A stretch of DNA of 64,000 nucleotides from assembly GCF_025244925.1 (NCBI RefSeq), contig NZ_CP104275.1, positions 1,674,001 to 1,738,000 on the forward strand. The letters are read 5' to 3'. Positions 59,636 to 64,000 of this stretch are shown here, piece by piece (within the stretch, counting starts at the first letter, position 1; each line of letters begins with the position of its first letter). The DNA comes from Arthrobacter zhaoxinii (GTDB taxonomy: Bacteria > Actinomycetota > Actinomycetes > Actinomycetales > Micrococcaceae). The position numbers and the translations under genes were made by a program. The notes beneath the pieces are model-generated. The model had not been told where the DNA came from, searched no databases, and saw nothing but the letters and a program-made list of their open reading frames with translations.

Positions 59636-61338
59636 ACCGCGGAGCTCCCGCCTGAGGTTCCCTTGCCGCGCCTCGTGCCCGTTGGCGCCGCCGGGACGGT
59701 GTCCGGTGCCGCTGCGGCAGGCTCCCCGTGCCCCCCGCCGCCGTCAGCGTGCGAGAACGTCATCGGTGAACCTGAAGCCTCAGCTTCACGGGTGAGCTGC
59801 TGGGTGGAAATGCTGGACTCGGTGACCGTCCCGGGATGCGTATGTTCAATCTGCCAGGTGAACGGAACGAACGCGCTGGAGCCGTCGCGCCAATGCGGTT
59901 TGCGGAAGGCATAGATCACGAACGGCAGGATCACCATCACCACTGCTCCGCCCACCAAGATGCCCACGTACACTTCCGGGGATCCCACGGAGATCTGGTC
60001 CGGCGGGATGAAGCTGAAGGCGAAAGCCATCAGCGAACCGAGGAAACCCACGCCGCCGATGATCCACATTCCCACGTCGCCTCCGGGCACGCGGTAGGGC
60101 CGCGGACGGTTCGGCTGGCTGTAGCGCAGGTAAATCGCGGCAGCGAACATCAGCATGTACATGATGAGGTACAGGATCACCGTCAGCTGGCTCAGGATCT
60201 GGTAGGCGGCCTGCACCGAGGGCAGCACTACATAGGTCAGTCCCAGGCCGGTGACCATGAAGGCCTGGAAGAACAGGATGTGGGTGCCCATGCCGTTCTT
60301 GTTGGTGTGCTGCCAGAAGCGGGGCAGGTAGCCTGCTTTCGCCACGGCGAGCATGCCTGTTGACGGACCTGCCACCCAGGTCACCACACCCGCGAGGACG
60401 CCGATCAGCAGCATAAACGCGACTATCGGTCCGGCCCAGCCGATGCCGGCCCACTCGAACATGTCGTTGTAGGAGGTCAGCAGGGACTGGGTGAGGTTGA
60501 TGTCGGCCTGGGGCACCACGAACGCGATGGCCAGGGTTCCCAGCACGAAGATGATGACCGTGCCCGCCGCCGCGGTCAGCACCGCGATCGGGTAGTCCCG
60601 GGTGGGGTTCTTGACCTCTTTCACGTGGATGGCGTTCATTTCCATGCCGGCGTAGAACAGGAAGATCGATGCCGCGAGCACCACGTTGGAGAAGTTGCCG
60701 AAGTCCGGAATAAGTTCGCCCCAGCCCATCTGGATCTGCGGGGTATTGCCCGCAAAGAAGTAGGCGAAACCGAGAACGATCAGAATCACCGCCGGGATGA
60801 TGGTGCCGATGATGCCGCCCCATTGGCTCACCCGCGAGAAGGCCTTCGCGCCCCGGAAGGCAATGAACGTGGCCAGCCAGTAGACCACCAGGACAACCGC
60901 CAGGACGAAGAGCTTATTGCCGGCCAGCTGCGCATCCAGGTTCTGGTTGTCCCCGGTGTACGCAAGCGACACGGCGCCGAACGTCAGGACAGTGGGGAAC
61001 CAGATGGTGACCTCGATGAAGAGCATAAACATGGCCAGGAAGGCCCACCGCGGTCCGAAGGCCTCGCCGACCCACCGGAAGACCCCGCCCGTTTCCGGCC
61101 AGCCGGTGGCCAGCTCGGCCGCCACGATGGAGACCGGAATCAGGAAGACGACGGCGGCCAGGACGTAGTAGAAAATCGAGCTCAGGCCGTACTCGGCCTC
61201 CGACGGAAGTCCGCGGAGACTGACCACGGCCACAATGTTCATCACGGCCAGGGCGCCGATGGTGATTTGCGCATTCTGCTTCGACTTCGCCCGCTGCTGG
61301 TTCGCTGCGGAGGAATTTGCTGCCTTCGAATCGCTCAT
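59632..61338 (-). CDS. gadC: Glutamate/gamma-aminobutyrate antiporter (APC family)
   Basis: 568 aa with about 12 transmembrane segments. The first helix region (ITIGALAVMNIVAVVSLRGLP) and GWPETGGVFRWVGEAFG are typical of the GadC branch of the APC superfamily. It exchanges external glutamate for internal GABA across the membrane. The C-terminal tail of about 80 residues (from FTWQIEHTHPGT) is long and hydrophilic. E. coli GadC also carries a pH-sensing C-plug; whether this tail acts the same way is unknown. Start at ATG 61338, with AGGAGG upstream; GTG 61347 is rejected. Confidence 0.93.
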   Translation of the reverse strand: MSDSKAANSSAANQQRAKSKQNAQITIGALAVMNIVAVVSLRGLPSEAEYGLSSIFYYVLAAVVFLIPVSIVAAELATGWPETGGVFRWVGEAFGPRWAFLAMFMLFIEVTIWFPTVLTFGAVSLAYTGDNQNLDAQLAGNKLFVLAVVLVVYWLATFIAFRGAKAFSRVSQWGGIIGTIIPAVILIVLGFAYFFAGNTPQIQMGWGELIPDFGNFSNVVLAASIFLFYAGMEMNAIHVKEVKNPTRDYPIAVLTAAAGTVIIFVLGTLAIAFVVPQADINLTQSLLTSYNDMFEWAGIGWAGPIVAFMLLIGVLAGVVTWVAGPSTGMLAVAKAGYLPRFWQHTNKNGMGTHILFFQAFMVTGLGLTYVVLPSVQAAYQILSQLTVILYLIMYMLMFAAAIYLRYSQPNRPRPYRVPGGDVGMWIIGGVGFLGSLMAFAFSFIPPDQISVGSPEVYVGILVGGAVVMVILPFVIYAFRKPHWRDGSSAFVPFTWQIEHTHPGTVTESSISTQQLTREAEASGSPMTFSHADGGGGHGEPAAAAPDTVPAAPTGTRRGKGTSGGSSAV

Positions 61339-61356
61339 ATAACCCACCTCCTGGGA

Positions 61357-62736
61357 TTAGTGATGGAATCCGGGATGCTCCGCCTCGCGGGGCATCGGGG
61401 CGCTGAGCTGCTCGAGGTACGTCGTTTCGCGGCGGATGTCCGCCAGCAGCTTGTCCGCCAGGTCCATGCTCAGGCCGTTGCGGACCACAATCCGTTCCAC
61501 CGTCAGGTTCGAGAGGTCGTCCGGCAGGGGATAGGCGGGCACCAGCCAGCCCCTGGTGCGGAGCCGGTCGGCCAGGTCATACAGGTTCCACTTGTCCGTA
61601 TGGCCTTCCTTCAGGCGCCACGCGAAGACCGGGATGTCCGAACCGTCGTTCCACAGCTCGAAGGGGCCCAATTCCGCGATCGCTCCGGAGAGATGCAGCG
61701 CAACGTCCTGCGATGCCTGCTGGATCCGCGCATACCCGTCGCGGCCCAGGCGAAGGAACAAATAGAACTGCAGGACTACCTGCGCGCCGGGGCGGGAGAA
61801 GTTCAGGGCGAAGGTCGGCATGTCCCCGCCGAGATAGCTGACATAGAAGATCAGGTCCTCCGGAAGCCACTGCCGTTCCCGCCAGACCACCCAGCCGAGG
61901 CCCGGATAGACGAGGCCGTATTTATGGCCGGAAGTGCTGATTGAGTGGACCCGTTCCAGCCGGAAATCCCATTCCAGGTCCTGTTGGATGAACGGAGCGA
62001 TCATGGCACCGGACGCCCCGTCCACATGGATGGGAATGTCCAGGCCCGTGGAGGACTGGATTTCGTCGAGCTTGGCGGCGATCTGCTGTACCGGCTCATA
62101 CATGCCGGTGTAGGTCACACCCATGATCGCGACGACGCCGATGGTGTTTTCATCGACGTAGTTCTCCAGCCCGAAGCCGTCCAGGCATTTATGCTCCTCG
62201 CTGATGGGCACCAGCCGAGGCTCCACGTCGAAGTAATTGCAGAACTTCTCCCAGCACACCTGCACCGCTGAACTCATCACGAGGTTGGGCTTATCCGTCG
62301 GTTTTCCCTCGCTGCGGCGCCGGTGCTGCCACAGCCGCTTGAATGCCAGTCCGCCCAGCATGCAGGCTTCGGAGGAACCGACGGTCGAGGTGCCGATGGT
62401 TTCCCGGGGGGACGGCGCATGCCACAGATCGGCAAGGATCTGCCAGCAGTTCTGCTCAATCTGCGCGGTCTGCGGGTACTCGTCCTTGTCGATCATGTTC
62501 TTGTCGAACGTCTCGCTGTAGAGCCGGTTCGCGTGGTCGTCCATCCAGGTACTGACGAAGGTCGCCAGGTTCAGCCGGGCGTTGCCGTCCAGCATGGTCT
62601 CGTCGTGGACAATCTGGTAGGCCGTTTCCGGCAGCATTTCGCCGTCGTTCAGCCGATACTTCGGGGCGGCGGTCTCTTCGCCGGGACGGGCAAAAAGTGG
62701 ATTTACGGAAAGGGAATCAGGATTATTGTGCGCCAT
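61357..62736 (-). CDS. gadB: Glutamate decarboxylase
   Basis: 459 aa PLP enzyme. STSGHKYGLVYPG carries the PLP-binding Lys272 (E. coli GadB Lys276); GTSTVGSSEACMLGGLAFK, IMGVTYTGMYEPV and HVDGASGAMIAPF are family blocks. Converts glutamate and a proton to GABA and CO2. It ends in REAEHPGFHH; E. coli GadB also has a C-terminal His that blocks the active site at neutral pH, so this tail may have a similar role. First gene of the operon gadB-gadC-glsA. ATG 62736 preferred to upstream frame positions. Confidence 0.95.
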   Translation of the reverse strand: MAHNNPDSLSVNPLFARPGEETAAPKYRLNDGEMLPETAYQIVHDETMLDGNARLNLATFVSTWMDDHANRLYSETFDKNMIDKDEYPQTAQIEQNCWQILADLWHAPSPRETIGTSTVGSSEACMLGGLAFKRLWQHRRRSEGKPTDKPNLVMSSAVQVCWEKFCNYFDVEPRLVPISEEHKCLDGFGLENYVDENTIGVVAIMGVTYTGMYEPVQQIAAKLDEIQSSTGLDIPIHVDGASGAMIAPFIQQDLEWDFRLERVHSISTSGHKYGLVYPGLGWVVWRERQWLPEDLIFYVSYLGGDMPTFALNFSRPGAQVVLQFYLFLRLGRDGYARIQQASQDVALHLSGAIAELGPFELWNDGSDIPVFAWRLKEGHTDKWNLYDLADRLRTRGWLVPAYPLPDDLSNLTVERIVVRNGLSMDLADKLLADIRRETTYLEQLSAPMPREAEHPGFHH

Positions 62737-62909
62737 TTGGAGGCCTCTCATTGACAGGATGCCTACCGGCATCGGGCCGTAGTGAACGGCGGTGGGTGTC
62801 CACAAAGGGCTGCGCGCAGGAAAAACTCTACGCGCGCCGAAAATCCATGACTAGGCCCGGCCGCCGCTTAGTAGCGGCGCAGGCCAAAACGCGCAAAAAG
62901 CCGGCCGGG

Positions 62910-62927
62910 GCCGGGGAAAACCCCGGC
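62910..62927. terminator. Short GC hairpin in the gadB/hsp20 intergenic region
   Basis: GCCGGGG-AAAA-CCCCGGC, a 7-bp perfect stem with a 4-nt loop, 109 nt before the Hsp20 start and about 175 nt upstream of gadB. No gene is near on the correct side for a standard terminator, so it may be part of a 5' leader of either gene. Confidence 0.3.
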
Positions 62928-62990
62928 ATTCCATTGAGGACGGCACGCGGCCGGACGTAGCCTTGCTGCACCGTTTGTTCCTTCCGGCGC

Positions 62991-63015
62991 CCCGGCCCTC
63001 CGCCGCCGGGCCGGG
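62991..63015 (+). promoter_or_regulatory. Stem-loop in the Hsp20 5' leader
   Basis: CCCGGCCC (62991-62998) pairs with GGGCCGGG (63008-63015), a perfect 8-bp stem with a 9-nt loop, ending 20 nt before the Hsp20 ATG. Possible RNA thermometer or mRNA stabiliser; the SD itself is not inside the stem. Confidence 0.3.
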
Positions 63016-63035
63016 CAAGAGAGAAAGAGAATTCC

Positions 63036-63446
63036 ATGGCTTCCCTTGCACGACGCGAGCGTTTTGAACTGCCCGACCAGGTCCGCAGGTTTTTCGAGGG
63101 GGACTGGGAGGTTCCGGCATTCCCGGTCGAGGAATACCAGGACGGTTCGGCCATGGTGATCCGGGCCGAACTGCCCAACATCAATCCCGAGCAGGACCTC
63201 GACGTCACCGTCAGCGACGGGATCCTGCACATCAAGGGGGAGCGGAAGGAACGAACCGAGCATAAGGGAAAGCACGGGTACCGTTCCGAATTCCGCTACG
63301 GGTCGTTCACCCGGGAGATCGCGCTGCCCTCCGGCGCCAGCCAGGACAACGTCACGGCCTCCTACAACGACGGCGTCCTGGAAATCCGTGTGCCGGTCCC
63401 CGAATCCGGACCGTCGTCCACCAAGATTCCCGTCTCGCGGGGCTAG
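63036..63446 (+). CDS. Hsp20/alpha-crystallin family small heat shock protein
   Basis: 136 aa. An N-terminal segment with RRFFEGDWEVPAFPVEEYQDG, then the alpha-crystallin domain (about 38-125): MVIRAELPNINPEQDLDVTV, ILHIKGERKER, YRSEFRYGSFTREIALPSGA and GVLEIRVPVPE. Binds unfolding proteins to prevent aggregation. GAGAAAGAGA upstream of the ATG is the probable SD. A leader stem-loop and the divergent gad operon lie upstream, and both would serve stress survival. Confidence 0.92.
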   Translation: MASLARRERFELPDQVRRFFEGDWEVPAFPVEEYQDGSAMVIRAELPNINPEQDLDVTVSDGILHIKGERKERTEHKGKHGYRSEFRYGSFTREIALPSGASQDNVTASYNDGVLEIRVPVPESGPSSTKIPVSRG

Positions 63447-63489
63447 TCCGTCCTTCCGCAGCCTGCATCACCGAGCCTGAAGGACCGGT

Positions 63490-64000
63490 ATGAGCGCCGA
63501 GCCCGCAGCACGCAGGAGCGCGCGGAGGTTCCCCGACTGGCTGGTCATCGCCACGCTGGGGTGCGGCGGGATTGTGGTCTCGCTGGAGAAAACGGCCGTG
63601 GTCCCGCTGCTGCCGGAGTATCCCCGGATTTTCGGGGTCACTTCTGATGACGTCTCCTGGATGGTCACCGTCACCCTGCTCTCCGCAGCGGTGGCCACCC
63701 CCATCGTGTCCCGTCTGGCGGACATGTACGGCAAGCGCCGGATGCTGCTGCTGGCAATGGTCCTCATGGTTGCCGGCGCTTTCACGGCCTCGATCGGGGG
63801 GACGTTTACCTGGGCCCTCATCGGACGGGGGCTGCAGGGGGCCGCCGGTGCCGTGATCCCGGTGGGCATCAGCATCCTCCGGGACGCCCTGCCGCAGCAG
63901 AAAATCGCCGGGGCGGTGTCGCTGATGAGCGCGAGCTTCGGCATCGGCAGCGCCCTGGGACTTCCCCTCTCCGGGCTGGTCTACGAACGGCTCGGCTGGC
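63490..64000 (+). CDS. MFS transporter, drug-efflux type (3' end outside window)
   Basis: ATG at 63490; 170 codons visible before the right edge. WLVIATLGCGGIVVSLEKTAVVPLLP, TSDDVSWMVTVTLLSAAVATPI and SRLADMYGKRRMLLLAMVLM show TM1-TM3 with the MFS loop motif GxxxDxxGkrr in the first pair of helices, and GRGLQGAAGAVIPVGISILRD is typical of the DHA2/DHA-type efflux branch (TM4). No regulator visible. It starts 44 nt after hsp20. Confidence 0.85.
   Translation, partial: MSAEPAARRSARRFPDWLVIATLGCGGIVVSLEKTAVVPLLPEYPRIFGVTSDDVSWMVTVTLLSAAVATPIVSRLADMYGKRRMLLLAMVLMVAGAFTASIGGTFTWALIGRGLQGAAGAVIPVGISILRDALPQQKIAGAVSLMSASFGIGSALGLPLSGLVYERLGW

Noticed and set aside
62910..62927. Strong terminator for gadB or hsp20
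   Set aside because: The hairpin is upstream of both divergent genes, so it cannot terminate either; kept only as a weak leader element.
1..64000. Prophage, transposon or genomic island boundary
   Set aside because: No integrase, transposase, tRNA-adjacent repeats, or sharp change in base composition was seen.

Overview
The window is about 64 kb of high-GC DNA with dense, short-spaced genes, many GTG/TTG starts and frequent 4-bp ATGA stop/start overlaps. Gene content (RNase J, DUF222/HNH family endonuclease, QsuB-type dehydroshikimate dehydratase, a c-di-AMP riboswitch ahead of a LysM/NlpC-P60 protein, actinobacterial zinc-ribbon protein) points to an actinobacterium, most likely Arthrobacter or a close relative in the Micrococcaceae. 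This placement is inferred from gene style and not from a marker search. No tRNA, rRNA, CRISPR array, transposase or prophage module was recognised. The window reads as ordinary chromosome with several accessory modules.

Layout. 1-16 kb: end of a LysR regulator, an ABC-F ATPase, a Na+/H+ antiporter, DUF2071 and SRPBCC proteins in convergent overlap, an alkaline phosphatase/glycerophosphodiesterase fusion lipoprotein, YciO, a DUF222-HNH endonuclease behind a LexA-type SOS box, a glycosyltransferase, a zinc-ribbon protein, RNase J and a class A penicillin-binding protein. 16-19 kb: a small winged-helix protein, a GH13 amylase-family enzyme and a TetR-SDR pair. 19.4-27.4 kb: a complete potassium-uptake locus, comprising a 27-aa membrane micropeptide followed by kdpF-A-B-C-D-E. 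27.4-28.6 kb: LysM/NlpC-P60 secreted protein with a c-di-AMP riboswitch on the minus strand. 29-36 kb: MFS transporter, stand-alone LigD-type polymerase, TusA and YeeE/YedE (sulfur uptake), a glycosyltransferase, an alpha/beta hydrolase, an acyltransferase and an NAD(P)-binding protein.

36-47 kb: two paralogous type-B carboxylesterases flanking an arginase-family protein and a second ABC-F ATPase, then a dihydrolipoyl dehydrogenase, a DUF4389 membrane protein, a hypothetical protein and a hotdog thioesterase. 47.3-51.7 kb: four glycosyltransferases. 51.8-53.5 kb: a UbiB/ABC1-family protein. 53.6-58.7 kb: a quinate/shikimate catabolic cluster (MHS-type transporter diverging from shikimate/quinate dehydrogenase, dehydroshikimate dehydratase and an IclR regulator) with palindromic operator candidates in the shared promoter. 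58.7-62.7 kb: a gadB-gadC-glsA operon (glutamate decarboxylase, glutamate/GABA antiporter, glutaminase) that would form a complete glutamine/glutamate-dependent acid-resistance system. The window ends with an Hsp20 gene and the first part of an MFS drug-efflux-type transporter.

The points most worth follow-up are the phosphatase-phosphodiesterase fusion, the SOS-box DUF222-HNH gene with its low-complexity inserts, the tiny overlapping reading frames that open the kdp operon, the c-di-AMP riboswitch, and the three-gene acid-resistance operon. Most other genes are recognisable members of known families.
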